From: CAXXOK01 sp963675365
GTDB lineage: Bacteria > Bacillota > Clostridia > Christensenellales > Aristaeellaceae
DNA: 64,000 nucleotides
Direction: 5' to 3'
Assembly: GCA_963675365.2 (NCBI GenBank)
Contig: CAXXVA010000001.1
Coordinates: 806,001-870,000, forward strand
The translations under genes and the position numbers were made by a program. This document shows, piece after piece, positions 8,400 to 16,846 of the stretch; position 1 is the first letter of the stretch; each line of letters begins with the position of its first letter. The notes beneath the pieces were generated by a model. That model saw only the letters and a list, made by a program, of their open reading frames with translations, was not told the DNA's origin and did no database searches.

Positions 8400-8528
8400 C
8401 CAGCCTGTTGAGAATACCCGAGATGCCAGGAAGCAAGAAAGGGAAACAGGTGAGCGTACACAATTCGTACGTGACCCTGTTTCCCTTCCGTAGCTGACAC
8501 CGCAGATTGGGTATTATGGGCTGACTGG
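8400..8528 (+). repeat. Family B structured repeat, copy B2
   Basis: The outer stem has several mismatches, but the second helix is a perfect 10 bp (GGGAAACAGG at 8441-8450 with CCTGTTTCCC at 8476-8485) of different sequence from B1. The inner CGTAC..GTACG hairpin and the 3' block GACACCGCAGAT are kept. It ends one base before the rny stop codon. Confidence 0.85.
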
Positions 8529-8529
8529 A

Positions 8530-10071
8530 CTACTTTGCGAAGTCGGTGGCGCGCGTTTCGCGAATCACATTGACGCGAATCTGCCCCGGATACTCCATTT
8601 CCTTTTCGATGCGGCGGGCGACGTCCTTGGCCATGAGGCGGGTACCGTCGTCGGAGACGTCGTCGGGCTTGACCATAATGCGAACTTCGCGGCCGGACTG
8701 CACGGCGTAACATTTTTCCACGCCGGGGAAGTCGTTGGCGATCTCTTCGAGCTTTTCAAGCCGCTTGATGTAGTTTTCCAGGCTCTCGCGGCGCGCGCCG
8801 GGGCGGGCGGCGGAGATGGCATCGGCGGCCTGCACAAGCACGGCCTCGATGGTCTGGGGATCGACATCGTTGTGGTGGGCGAGGATAGCGTGGATAACGT
8901 CCGGGCTTTCGCCGTACTTGCGGGCGAGCTCGCCGCCCAGCGATACGTGCGTGCCTTCGGCTTCGTGGTCCACGGCCTTGCCGATATCGTGCAGGAGGCC
9001 CGCCCGCTTGGCCAGCGCGACGTCCGCGCCGAGCTCGGCGGCCATGATGCCCGCCAGGTGGCTGACCTCGATGGAATGCTTCAAAACGTTCTGGCCGTAG
9101 CTGGTGCGGTACTTAAGCCGCCCCAAAAGCTTGACCAGTTCATGGTGGATGGAGTGCTGGTTGGTTTCAAACACAGCCTGGTCGCCGGCTTCGCGGATCT
9201 GGTTGTCCACTTCGCGCTTGGCTTTTTCCACGACCTCTTCAATGCGCGCGGGATGGATGCGCCCGTCCTGGATGAGCTTTTCAAGCGCGATGCGCGCGAT
9301 TTCGCGGCGTACCGGGTCAAAGGCGCTGACGATCACGGCCTCGGGGGTGTCGTCGATAATCAGGTCGACGCCCGTGGCGGTTTCAAGCGCGCGGATGTTG
9401 CGGCCTTCACGGCCGATGATACGGCCTTTCATATCGTCGTTGGGCAGTACGATCACGGAAACGGTACTCTCAGCCACATGGTCGGACGCGCAGCGCTGAA
9501 TGGCAAGGGTGACGATGTTGCGGGCTTTCTTTTCGCCCTCTTCACGCGCCTTGGCCTCGATTTCGCGCACGGTGGCGGCGGCTTCGTGGTAGGCGTCCTT
9601 CTGGATGCGGCTGACGAGCATCTGGCGCGCTTCGTCCTGGGTCATTCCAGCGATGCGCTCCAGTTCCACGTTTTGCTTTTTATGTCCCTCTTCCAGGGCT
9701 TTTTCGGCTTGTTCCAGCTGCGAAAGGCGCTGGTTGACCTGGGTTTCGCGGTTCTCAATGACGCTGGTTTTTTTATCGAGCTGCTCTTCGCGCTGCAGGA
9801 TGCGGCGCTCGGAGCGCTGCACCTCGCTGCGGCGGTCGCGGCACTCCACGTCGAGGTCGGTTTTGAGACGGAGCACCTCTTCCTTGGCTTCCAGGATGGT
9901 TTCCTTTTTCTTTTCGTCGGCCTTGCGGGTTGCCTCTTCCAAAAGATTTTTGGCATAGGCTTCGGTACGCCCGATGCGCTTTTCAGCTGTCGATTTGCGG
10001 TACAGGTACCCGCCGCCGGTTCCGATGAGCAGCGTTATAACAGCGATGATAATGCTGACGGCTGTGTTCAA
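8530..10071 (-). CDS. rny: Ribonuclease Y
   Basis: The 513-residue protein has the full RNase Y layout: N-terminal membrane helix (3-24), long coiled coil (about 28-190), KH domain with GRIIGREGRNIRAL (217-230) and HD domain with His361-Asp362 (LLHDIGKA). It is a membrane-bound endonuclease that starts mRNA decay in Firmicutes. The start is a TTG at 10071 with AAAGGAG upstream; no ATG fits. Repeat B2 begins one base after its stop. A possible leader RNA with its own terminator lies upstream. Confidence 0.97.
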   Translation of the reverse strand: MNTAVSIIIAVITLLIGTGGGYLYRKSTAEKRIGRTEAYAKNLLEEATRKADEKKKETILEAKEEVLRLKTDLDVECRDRRSEVQRSERRILQREEQLDKKTSVIENRETQVNQRLSQLEQAEKALEEGHKKQNVELERIAGMTQDEARQMLVSRIQKDAYHEAAATVREIEAKAREEGEKKARNIVTLAIQRCASDHVAESTVSVIVLPNDDMKGRIIGREGRNIRALETATGVDLIIDDTPEAVIVSAFDPVRREIARIALEKLIQDGRIHPARIEEVVEKAKREVDNQIREAGDQAVFETNQHSIHHELVKLLGRLKYRTSYGQNVLKHSIEVSHLAGIMAAELGADVALAKRAGLLHDIGKAVDHEAEGTHVSLGGELARKYGESPDVIHAILAHHNDVDPQTIEAVLVQAADAISAARPGARRESLENYIKRLEKLEEIANDFPGVEKCYAVQSGREVRIMVKPDDVSDDGTRLMAKDVARRIEKEMEYPGQIRVNVIRETRATDFAK

Positions 10072-10148
10072 TGTCGTCGATCTCCTTTCTTGTATTTCAT
10101 TTTCTCACGATGGCTTCAATTCCTAATTTCATGGCTTTCGGACATACC

Positions 10149-10413
10149 AAAAAGCCGACGGGAAATATTCCCGCGCGGCGGCTGTTTAGATTCTTTTAAT
10201 GATTGGCAAAATGCCTATAGCTTTGCCGGGCTACGGTGGAGCGCATTGCGCGAGAGTAGACCTCTGCCGATGCGGCGCTGTTGCCGGTATATGCTTCAGG
10301 AGGCCGGAAGCCGCCTGTGTAAACCCGCCGGCGTGCCTTTGTGGCGGGGAAAGCCAATCCAGAAAAAATCTATGGATAAACAGCCGGGGTTTCATGAAAA
10401 CCCACTGCCGACA
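10149..10413 (-). ncRNA. Candidate small RNA or attenuated leader upstream of rny
   Basis: A minus-strand unit of about 265 nt runs from a strong promoter to a terminator hairpin (10153-10185, loop at 10065-type ATA centre at 10165-10167) followed by TTTTT. It holds several stable hairpins: GGGTTT/AAACCC, ATCCA/TGGAT, CCCGCC/GGCGGG, AGAG/CTCT, GCGC/GCGC and GGCAAA/TTTGCC. The only frame across it (10458-10231) starts upstream of the predicted transcript start and resembles nothing known to me. It lacks the signatures I know for 6S RNA, SRP RNA, tmRNA or a T-box. It could be a free RNA or an attenuator for rny 78 nt downstream. Confidence 0.5.
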
Positions 10414-10419
10414 CATGAC

Positions 10420-10448
10420 ATTGTATACAAGACGCGCGTTTCTGTCAA
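10420..10448 (-). promoter_or_regulatory. Sigma-A promoter for the rny leader/sRNA
   Basis: On the minus strand TTGACA (10448-10443), a 17 nt spacer and TACAAT (10425-10420). Confidence 0.75.
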
Positions 10449-10639
10449 GTTTTGGCATCGCGTACCAGAAGCTGTTTACAAGGCTTATACCGCCTTGTTT
10501 TTACGTGATTTTAACACGCGCCGGGCGGGTGTGCGCCAAAGAATTTTCAAATGTTTTTTTCGTGCATATCGTATCGTTTCCAAAACCGCCGGACGCGGGG
10601 AAATCCGGGCGCACAGCCGTACCCTTTTCACCCCGCATG

Positions 10640-10648
10640 TGCTATACT
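10640..10648 (+). promoter_or_regulatory. Extended -10 promoter for the holin-like/surE operon
   Basis: TG-C-TATACT at 10640-10648 with no clear -35. It is divergent from the rny leader promoter. I see nothing else convincing in 10449-10639. Confidence 0.5.
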
Positions 10649-10680
10649 GTGGGGAGTACGCTGGAAAGGGAGATGGCGTG

Positions 10681-11034
10681 ATGTTTTCCATCGTGTTGCG
10701 CTTTGCGGTCACCGTGGCCGCCATTCCCCTGTGCGCAGCCTACTACCCCGGCGTACACATGCAGGATCTCCAGGCGGCGCTGATCGCGGGCGCGGCGCTG
10801 GGGGCTTTCTATGCGCTACTCCGTCCGCTGGCACGGCTTCTGCTAAAGATCGTCAACTTCCTTACGCTGGGGCTGATCTACATCCTGATCGACACCTGGC
10901 TGGTGTGGACGGTCGCGGGCATGTACCCCGACGCCGTAACGGTGGACAGTTTCTGGTGGGCGGCGGCCGTGGCGGCGTCGGTGAACGTCGCGCGCATGCT
11001 GATTGACATCGTCACGCGCAGTACGAAGAGATAG
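10681..11034 (+). CDS. Phage holin superfamily IV-like membrane protein
   Basis: A 117-residue protein with about four hydrophobic segments, matching small four-helix membrane proteins of the holin family IV (PF04020-like) found on many chromosomes outside prophages. The frame is open far upstream, but that part lies antisense to rny; the ATG at 10681 follows GAAAGGGAG and is the real start. There is no phage context. The role is unknown. It starts an operon with surE 12 nt downstream. Confidence 0.75.
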   Translation: MFSIVLRFAVTVAAIPLCAAYYPGVHMQDLQAALIAGAALGAFYALLRPLARLLLKIVNFLTLGLIYILIDTWLVWTVAGMYPDAVTVDSFWWAAAVAASVNVARMLIDIVTRSTKR

Positions 11035-11046
11035 AGGAGAATTTCG

Positions 11047-11820
11047 ATGCACATCCTTCTGGTGAACGACGACGGCATTCACGCCCCGGGCATCCGCGCG
11101 CTGTGCGAAGCGTGCGTAGACCGCGGACATACGGTCACGGTCAGCGCGCCGCACACTGAGCGCAGCGCTTCCAGCCACAGGATCACGCTGGCCGAGCCCA
11201 TATTTATCAACGAGGTGGATTTCAGCCTTCCGAATGTCCGCGCATGGTCGGTTTCCGGCACGCCCGCGGACTGCGTACGGATCGGGTTGTACGAGCTGGT
11301 GGAAAGCCCCGTGGACGCCGTGATTTCCGGCATCAACAACGGGCACAACGCGGGCATGGCCGTGCACTACTCCGGCACCATCGCCGCCGCGCGCGAGGGT
11401 GCGCTCAACCACGTGCCGTCCATCGCCTCCAGTATTTCGTTCAAACGACCGGACAGCATGCTTACGTATCTGGCGGACCTCACCGTGCGGGCGGCCGAAG
11501 CCTACGCGCGGGTCGACGGCGCGGCCGACGCCGTGCTTTCCATCAACGCGCCCGGCGTAGAGCCCGAAAATCTTCTGCCGCCCGTGGCGGCGCCGCTTTC
11601 GACCGCTGGGTACCGGGACCGCTACATCCGCCGCGAAAGCCCCCGCGCCGGCACCTATTTCTGGCTGGCTGGCGGCGCGGCGCTGGAGGAATCCGACGAA
11701 GGCACGGATGTCGCCTATCTGCGGGCCGGGCATATTACGTTTACAAGCCTTGGCAACCCCTGCGGCGGCCTGGACCCCGCGTTTATCGCGCGGCTGAAGG
11801 ATTTTGAGCCCAATGCCTGA
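11047..11820 (+). CDS. surE: 5'/3'-nucleotidase SurE
   Basis: The 257-residue protein begins MHILLVNDDG with the metal-binding Asp8-Asp9 pair and keeps SGTPADCV and SGINNGHNAG, all SurE signatures. SurE is a cytoplasmic metal-dependent nucleoside monophosphatase. Length and motifs are normal. Its end overlaps the start of the flavoprotein gene by 8 nt. Confidence 0.95.
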   Translation: MHILLVNDDGIHAPGIRALCEACVDRGHTVTVSAPHTERSASSHRITLAEPIFINEVDFSLPNVRAWSVSGTPADCVRIGLYELVESPVDAVISGINNGHNAGMAVHYSGTIAAAREGALNHVPSIASSISFKRPDSMLTYLADLTVRAAEAYARVDGAADAVLSINAPGVEPENLLPPVAAPLSTAGYRDRYIRRESPRAGTYFWLAGGAALEESDEGTDVAYLRAGHITFTSLGNPCGGLDPAFIARLKDFEPNA

Positions 11821-13033
11821 TCCGGTGATCGTCATCGGCGGCGGCGCGGCCGGGCTGATGGCCGCCTATACGACCGCACAGCGGGGTCACCGCGTCCTTT
11901 TGCTGGAGCGCAACGAAAAGCTCGGCAAGAAGATTTACCTCACAGGCAAAGGCCGCTGCAACGTGACCAACCTGTGCACGCCCGAGGCCTTTATGCAAAA
12001 CACGGTGCGCAACCCGAAATTTTTGTTTTCCGCGCTGCGCGCCCTGCCGCCGCAAAAGCTGATCGACATGCTGCGCGATTTAGGCTGCCCCACCACGGTG
12101 GAGCGCGGCAACCGCGTGTTCCCCGTCAGCCAGAAGGCAAGCGACGTGACCAAAGCGTTTACAAGGGCCATCGAAGCGCTGAACGTACAGGTGCGCCTGC
12201 ACGCGCGCGTCAAGGCGCTGGTCGCCAAGGACGGCATGGTGACCGGCGTGGAGCTGGAAAGCGGCGAAACGCTCGCCGCGCAGGCGGTGATCGTGTGTAC
12301 CGGCGGGGTCAGCTATCCGTCCACCGGCTCGACCGGCGACGGGTACGAGCTGCTGAAACCCCTCGGCCATACCGTCGTCCCGCCCAAGGCCGCGCTGTGC
12401 GGGCTGATCAGCGAGGACGCGTGGATACGCGCCTTGCAGGGCCTGTCGCTGAAAAACGTGCGGCTGACCCTTTGGGACGGGCGGAAAAGCATTTTCTCGG
12501 AGATCGGCGAGATGCTGTTTACGCACCGGGGGATCTCCGGTCCGCTGGTGCTGACCGCCTCCAGCCTTGCGGCGGAGCGCAAAGACGTTACGCTGACCCT
12601 GGATTTGAAACCCGGCCTGACGGAAGAACAGCTCGACGCGCGCCTCCTGCGCGACCTTGCGGCGGCGGGCAAAAAGCAGATGATCTCCATTCTGCGGGGG
12701 CTGTACCCCGGCGAGCTGGCCCCGGCCATGGCCGCGCTTGCGGGCATTGATCCGCAGACGTCCGCCTCGGAGCTGACCAAGGCGGCGCGGCAGCGGCTTG
12801 TAACGCTGACCAAGGCGCTTGCGTTGCCGGTCACGGGCCCCGAGCCCATCGAAACCGCGGTGGTCACCGCGGGCGGCGCGGCCGTGAAGGCGTTCAACCC
12901 CTCCACGATGGAATCCAAGCTCGTCAAAGGCCTGTATGCCGCGGGCGAGGTGCTGGACGTGGACGCGCTGACGGGCGGGTTCAATCTGCACATCGCGTTT
13001 GCGACGGCGTACCTTGCGGCAAGCTCGCTGTAA
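11813..13033 (+). CDS. HI0933/BaiN-type FAD-dependent oxidoreductase
   Basis: The 406-residue protein opens with a Rossmann FAD motif (IVIGGGAAGLMAA), has LGKKIYLTGKGRCNVTN typical of the HI0933/YhiN/BaiN family, and ends with AGEVLDVDALTGGFNLH. The family holds flavoproteins of mostly unknown substrate; BaiN acts on bile-acid intermediates, but this context gives no support for that. I chose the ATG at 11813 over the in-frame TTG at 11804. It overlaps surE and is probably cotranscribed. Confidence 0.88.
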   Translation: MPDPVIVIGGGAAGLMAAYTTAQRGHRVLLLERNEKLGKKIYLTGKGRCNVTNLCTPEAFMQNTVRNPKFLFSALRALPPQKLIDMLRDLGCPTTVERGNRVFPVSQKASDVTKAFTRAIEALNVQVRLHARVKALVAKDGMVTGVELESGETLAAQAVIVCTGGVSYPSTGSTGDGYELLKPLGHTVVPPKAALCGLISEDAWIRALQGLSLKNVRLTLWDGRKSIFSEIGEMLFTHRGISGPLVLTASSLAAERKDVTLTLDLKPGLTEEQLDARLLRDLAAAGKKQMISILRGLYPGELAPAMAALAGIDPQTSASELTKAARQRLVTLTKALALPVTGPEPIETAVVTAGGAAVKAFNPSTMESKLVKGLYAAGEVLDVDALTGGFNLHIAFATAYLAASSL

Positions 13034-13041
13034 AGCCCGGC

Positions 13042-13070
13042 TTGCATATCGTTTTTTCATAGTCTATCAT
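13042..13070 (+). promoter_or_regulatory. Sigma-A promoter for the exonuclease/kinase pair
   Basis: TTGCAT (13042-13047), a 17 nt spacer and TATCAT (13065-13070), leaving a short leader before the ATG at 13093. Confidence 0.55.
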
Positions 13071-13092
13071 AGGAATCGATTGGGGTTGTTGT

Positions 13093-14082
13093 ATGCACTA
13101 TATTGTCATGGATCTGGAGTGGAACCAGCCGGTCAGCTTTCAGTCCTCCGCGTATAAACAGATCGGCGACAAGCTTTTGTTCGAGATCATCCAAATCGGC
13201 GCGGTGAAGCTGGACAAGCGCTTCCGGATCGTGGACGAGACCGATATTCTGATCTCTCCGACCTACTACAAGCGCCTGCACCCCTACGTGCGGCGGATGA
13301 CGAAGCTGACGCAGGATGACCTGACCGGCAAACCGGCGTTTTTGGACGCCATGACCCAGTTCATCAAGTTCTGCGGCAAGGACGCGGTACTGTGCACCTG
13401 GGGCGCAGACGACGTGAGCGTTTTAAAACAAAACGCCGACTGTTTCTCCTATGGGGGCGAACTGCCCAAGGCTTACAACATCCAGCGCTATTTCGCCGAG
13501 GTGTTCAAGCTGGGCAACAGCCAGAAGGCCCTTAAAAGCGCCATGGAAGAGCTGCATATCGAGGAAGAGGAACACCGCGCCTTCCACCACGCCCTGCACG
13601 ACGCCTATTACACCGCGCTGGTGCTGAAAAAGCTGCCCGATCCCAAAAAGGTGCTGGAGTACGAGCAGGAACCGCGCAAGTTCGGCCATACGCCAAGCCC
13701 CAGGCGCTTCCGCGTCACCCATACCGTGCCGCTGGTCGCGGCGGGGCTTAAGCACAAGGACGTCCTGGGTCCGGCCTGCCCGGCCTGCGGCCAGCCCGCC
13801 GCGCTGACGACGGAGCTGATTCCCCAGGCCCCCGGCCGCTATATCGCGCTGTGCAAATGTAAAAAGCACGGACCGTTTTTATTGAAGCTTCGCTTCGCGC
13901 CGCTGAAAAACAAGCAGGTCGGCATGAACCTGTCCGTTTCGCCCGCAAGCCGCCAGACCCGCGCTTACGTTCACACCAAAGAACTGCAATACCAGTACCG
14001 CCGCAAGAACGGCTATGTTTTCCCCGATCCCGAGGACTTAAGCGAGGCCTATTCCTCCAGCATGCCGTTTGACGACAAATGA
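13093..14082 (+). CDS. DEDDh-family 3'-5' exonuclease
   Basis: The 329-residue protein has an N-terminal exonuclease fold with DLEW (Asp7, Glu9), a middle acidic motif, and HHALHDA providing the catalytic His and last Asp, as in KapD/ERI-like nucleases. The C-terminal third carries a possible zinc site (CPACG and a later CKCKKHG). It probably trims RNA or DNA in the cytoplasm. The start follows only a weak GGGG ribosome site. The next gene begins 13 nt after its stop. Confidence 0.82.
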   Translation: MHYIVMDLEWNQPVSFQSSAYKQIGDKLLFEIIQIGAVKLDKRFRIVDETDILISPTYYKRLHPYVRRMTKLTQDDLTGKPAFLDAMTQFIKFCGKDAVLCTWGADDVSVLKQNADCFSYGGELPKAYNIQRYFAEVFKLGNSQKALKSAMEELHIEEEEHRAFHHALHDAYYTALVLKKLPDPKKVLEYEQEPRKFGHTPSPRRFRVTHTVPLVAAGLKHKDVLGPACPACGQPAALTTELIPQAPGRYIALCKCKKHGPFLLKLRFAPLKNKQVGMNLSVSPASRQTRAYVHTKELQYQYRRKNGYVFPDPEDLSEAYSSSMPFDDK

Positions 14083-14095
14083 TCGGAGCCAAGCC

Positions 14096-15757
14096 ATGAG
14101 CGCCGCACACCATACGATCGACATCACGATCGCCCGGAAAACCGAGACCTTCCCCGCGGGTACAACCCCGCTGGAAGCCATCGAGCGCCTCGCGCCCGCG
14201 CTTTTAGAGCGCGCGCTTTGCGTGATGTGCGGCGGAAATAGCCTGGAACTGAACCAGCCGCTGCAAAAAAGCTGCGCGCTGCTGCCCCTTACCTACCGCA
14301 ACGAGGAAGGCCGCCGCGTGTACGAGCGCTCGCTGCGGTTTTTGCTGCTGCTGGCCATGCACCGCCTGTACCCTGGCAAGCGCATCCGCATCCTCAATTC
14401 GGTGGGTTACGGCGTGTACCTGCGCGTCATCGACGAGGAAATGGACTTCAAAATGGTACGCGCGCTCGAAGAAGAGATGCACCTGCTGGTCAAGGAAGAT
14501 ATCCCCTTTGAAAAAGAGGTCTGGACGACAAAGCAGGCCGTCGCGCATTTCCACGCGTACCCCGACAAGGCGGAACTGCTCAAATACCGTCCCTCGGACA
14601 CCATCCCGATGTACCGGCTTAAGAATTCATACGAGTATTTTTACGGCATTATGGTGCCGTCCACGGGCTTTATCAAAACGTTTGCGCTCCGGCCGCATTA
14701 TCCGGGGCTGGTAATGCGCATGCCCGCACCCCAGGACCCCGATACCCCCGCCCCCTACCTGCCGCGCCGCAAGCACCTGCGCACCTTCGCCGAATCGCAG
14801 GAGTGGAGCCAGATCCTGGGCGTCAGCAACCTGGCCGACGTGAACCATATGATCGAGGACCGACGGATGCGGGAGTTCATCCGCGTCAACGAAGCGCTGC
14901 AGGACAAATCCATCGCGTCAATCGCCGACCAGATCGTCAATAACGAAGCGCAGCTCGTGCTGGTATTCGGTCCGTCCTCCAGCGGCAAAACCACCTTCGC
15001 CCACCGGCTGGCGGTGCACCTCAAGGTGCTCAAAAAGCACCCCCACGTTCTGTCGCTTGATAATTTCTACCTCCCGCGCGCCCAGGCGCCCAGGGATGAA
15101 AGCGGAAAACCGGACCTGGAGCACATCAACGCGCTGGACATCCCGCTGCTCCGGGACGTGATTGAACGGCTGCTCTCGGGCGAAGCGGTGCAGCTGCCGG
15201 TGTTTGATTTTCATCAGGGCGTACGCGGCGGAAGCGGCGAAACCGTTCAGCTTCTGGATCACGGACCACTGATTATGGAGGGCATCCACGCGCTCAACGA
15301 CCAGGTGACCTCGCAGCTGCCCGAGCAACTGGTGTTCGGCATCTATGTATCCGCGCTGCACTGCGTGAACCTGGACGACCACAACCGCATCCGCACCACG
15401 GACGTGCGGCTATTGCGCCGCATCGTGCGCGACGCGGCCACCCGCGGCATGAACGCCGAGGGTACCATCGCCATGTGGCCGAGCGTGCGGGCAGGCGAGG
15501 AACGCTGGATTTTCCCCAACCAGGAAAAGGCGGACGTGATGTTCAACACCTCGCTGCAGTACGAGCTGCCGGTGCTGAAATCCGCGGGCTGGGATCTGCT
15601 CAGCGCCATCCCCGAGACCTCTCCCGCACACCTGACCGCGCACCGCATCCTCAAGTTTTTGCAGTACTGCCTGCCGGCAAACGACGATATGCTCAAAGAA
15701 ATACCCCCGCAGAGTATCCTGCGGGAGTTTATCGGGGACAGTTCATTCGACGACTAG
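14096..15757 (+). CDS. Uridine kinase-like nucleoside kinase with N-terminal ThrRS-like region
   Basis: The 553-residue protein starts with a TGS-like domain (1-60), continues with a region like the second domain of threonyl-tRNA synthetase, and ends with a P-loop kinase of the uridine kinase/phosphoribulokinase family (GPSSSGKTT; LSLDNFYLPR). This fusion is common in Clostridia and is annotated nucleoside kinase. I chose the ATG at 14096 after CGGAG rather than the TTG at 14069 inside the exonuclease. It probably phosphorylates a nucleoside; what the ThrRS-like part does is unknown. Confidence 0.85.
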   Translation: MSAAHHTIDITIARKTETFPAGTTPLEAIERLAPALLERALCVMCGGNSLELNQPLQKSCALLPLTYRNEEGRRVYERSLRFLLLLAMHRLYPGKRIRILNSVGYGVYLRVIDEEMDFKMVRALEEEMHLLVKEDIPFEKEVWTTKQAVAHFHAYPDKAELLKYRPSDTIPMYRLKNSYEYFYGIMVPSTGFIKTFALRPHYPGLVMRMPAPQDPDTPAPYLPRRKHLRTFAESQEWSQILGVSNLADVNHMIEDRRMREFIRVNEALQDKSIASIADQIVNNEAQLVLVFGPSSSGKTTFAHRLAVHLKVLKKHPHVLSLDNFYLPRAQAPRDESGKPDLEHINALDIPLLRDVIERLLSGEAVQLPVFDFHQGVRGGSGETVQLLDHGPLIMEGIHALNDQVTSQLPEQLVFGIYVSALHCVNLDDHNRIRTTDVRLLRRIVRDAATRGMNAEGTIAMWPSVRAGEERWIFPNQEKADVMFNTSLQYELPVLKSAGWDLLSAIPETSPAHLTAHRILKFLQYCLPANDDMLKEIPPQSILREFIGDSSFDD

Positions 15758-15887
15758 CGTATATTCACACAAGCATCCAGCGGTCGGCGTTCGCGCCAGA
15801 CGGTGTTACCTTTGCGCGAAATGCCTCCGGCACGAAGTAAACCGAAATCAAACTATGGAAGCGCGGTAATTTTTTTCATTTTTTATG

Positions 15888-15926
15888 TATATAATACTTG
15901 ACATATTGTATTATATATTGTACTAT
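15888..15926 (+). promoter_or_regulatory. DUF4386 promoter with a perfect palindromic operator
   Basis: TTGACA (15898-15903), a 17 nt spacer and TACTAT (15921-15926). TATATAATAC (15888-15897) and GTATTATATA (15908-15917) form a perfect 10 bp inverted repeat flanking the -35 box, so a dimeric repressor could block it. The rest of 15758-16087 is featureless apart from GC-rich partial dyads. Confidence 0.65.
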
Positions 15927-16087
15927 CTGTTTGCAGCGTTGTACATCTCTTGGCACGCATTCCCCTTTATGGCGCCGCGCCCGCACAGGAAACGCACCGA
16001 CTTCAGACCCGATGGTTTTTTGTGTACGCAACCCGCCTTTCATTGACGGCGAAACTAAAGATCAACGACTGAAAAGGAGAGACGCGA

Positions 16088-16807
16088 ATGAACCCTTACA
16101 AGAAAAACGCCCTCTGGGCTGGTATATTGTTCCTGATCGGCACCCTGGCCGGATTTGCAACGCTCCCCTTCTGGGGCAGCCTTTCCGCACAGGATTACCT
16201 TACGCGCATGGCGGCGGAACAAACCCAAGTGCTTATCGGCTGCCTGCTGGTGACGATTATGGGCATGGCCTGCGCCGGGATCGCCGTCGCGCTATACCCG
16301 ATACTGAAAAAAGCGGGCCGCGGCATGACGCTGGGCTCCGTCGGATTTCGGTTGATGGAAGGAACGCTGCAGGTCGTCGGCGTCGGGATTGTCGTCGCGC
16401 TGCTGGCGGCCAGCCAGGACTATATCGGGGCGGCGGGTACGGACTCGACAGCCCTGCGGGCTATCGGCGGCGTCATCATGACTGCGTATCACTGGACGGG
16501 TAACGTATCGGCCCTGCTTGCGTGGTGTGTCGGCGCATTGCTGTACTATATCCTGTTCTACCGCTCCAAACTGGTGCCGCGCTGGTTATCCGTTTGGGGA
16601 ATTGTGGGAATCCTGATGGCCGCCGCCGTGGCGTTTATGACCATGTTCCGGCAAATCGATTCCAGCAGCGCTCTCAGCTTCATCCTGCACGGCCCTATCA
16701 TGGTGCAGGAACTGGTTCTGGCGGTCTGGCTGATCACGAAAGGCTTCGCCCCCTCCGCGCTGACCGCCCTGGAAAACAAAACGGCGCCGACCGTGTCGGC
16801 GCGTTAA
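16088..16807 (+). CDS. DUF4386-type multi-pass membrane protein
   Basis: The 239-residue protein has about six membrane helices and the DUF4386 pattern: an N-terminal KKNALWAGILFLIG, a first large loop, and WLSVWGIVGILM late in the protein. DUF4386 proteins have no known function and are often single genes beside regulators. Here the gene stands alone with an AT-rich, palindromic promoter and a ~155 nt leader. AAGGAGAG lies before the ATG. A GC-rich hairpin overlaps its last codons. Confidence 0.82.
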   Translation: MNPYKKNALWAGILFLIGTLAGFATLPFWGSLSAQDYLTRMAAEQTQVLIGCLLVTIMGMACAGIAVALYPILKKAGRGMTLGSVGFRLMEGTLQVVGVGIVVALLAASQDYIGAAGTDSTALRAIGGVIMTAYHWTGNVSALLAWCVGALLYYILFYRSKLVPRWLSVWGIVGILMAAAVAFMTMFRQIDSSSALSFILHGPIMVQELVLAVWLITKGFAPSALTALENKTAPTVSAR

Positions 16808-16846
16808 ACCCAGTGGTTGATATATACGACCCGCTCGTTGAAATCC

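Noticed and set aside
10231..10458. 75-codon frame in the rny leader unit
   Set aside because: Its start lies upstream of the predicted transcript start and it has no ribosome site or recognisable features.
8872..10680. Very long open frame on the + strand opposite rny
   Set aside because: It mirrors the codon bias of rny, lacks a ribosome site, and its translation resembles no protein; only its last part from 10681 is a gene.
10681..11034. Prophage indicated by a holin-family protein
   Set aside because: This membrane family is common on chromosomes and no other phage gene is near.
15758..15887. RNA gene between the nucleoside kinase and DUF4386
   Set aside because: Only partial GC-rich dyads; no tRNA-like TTCGA loop, no terminator, nothing I can support.
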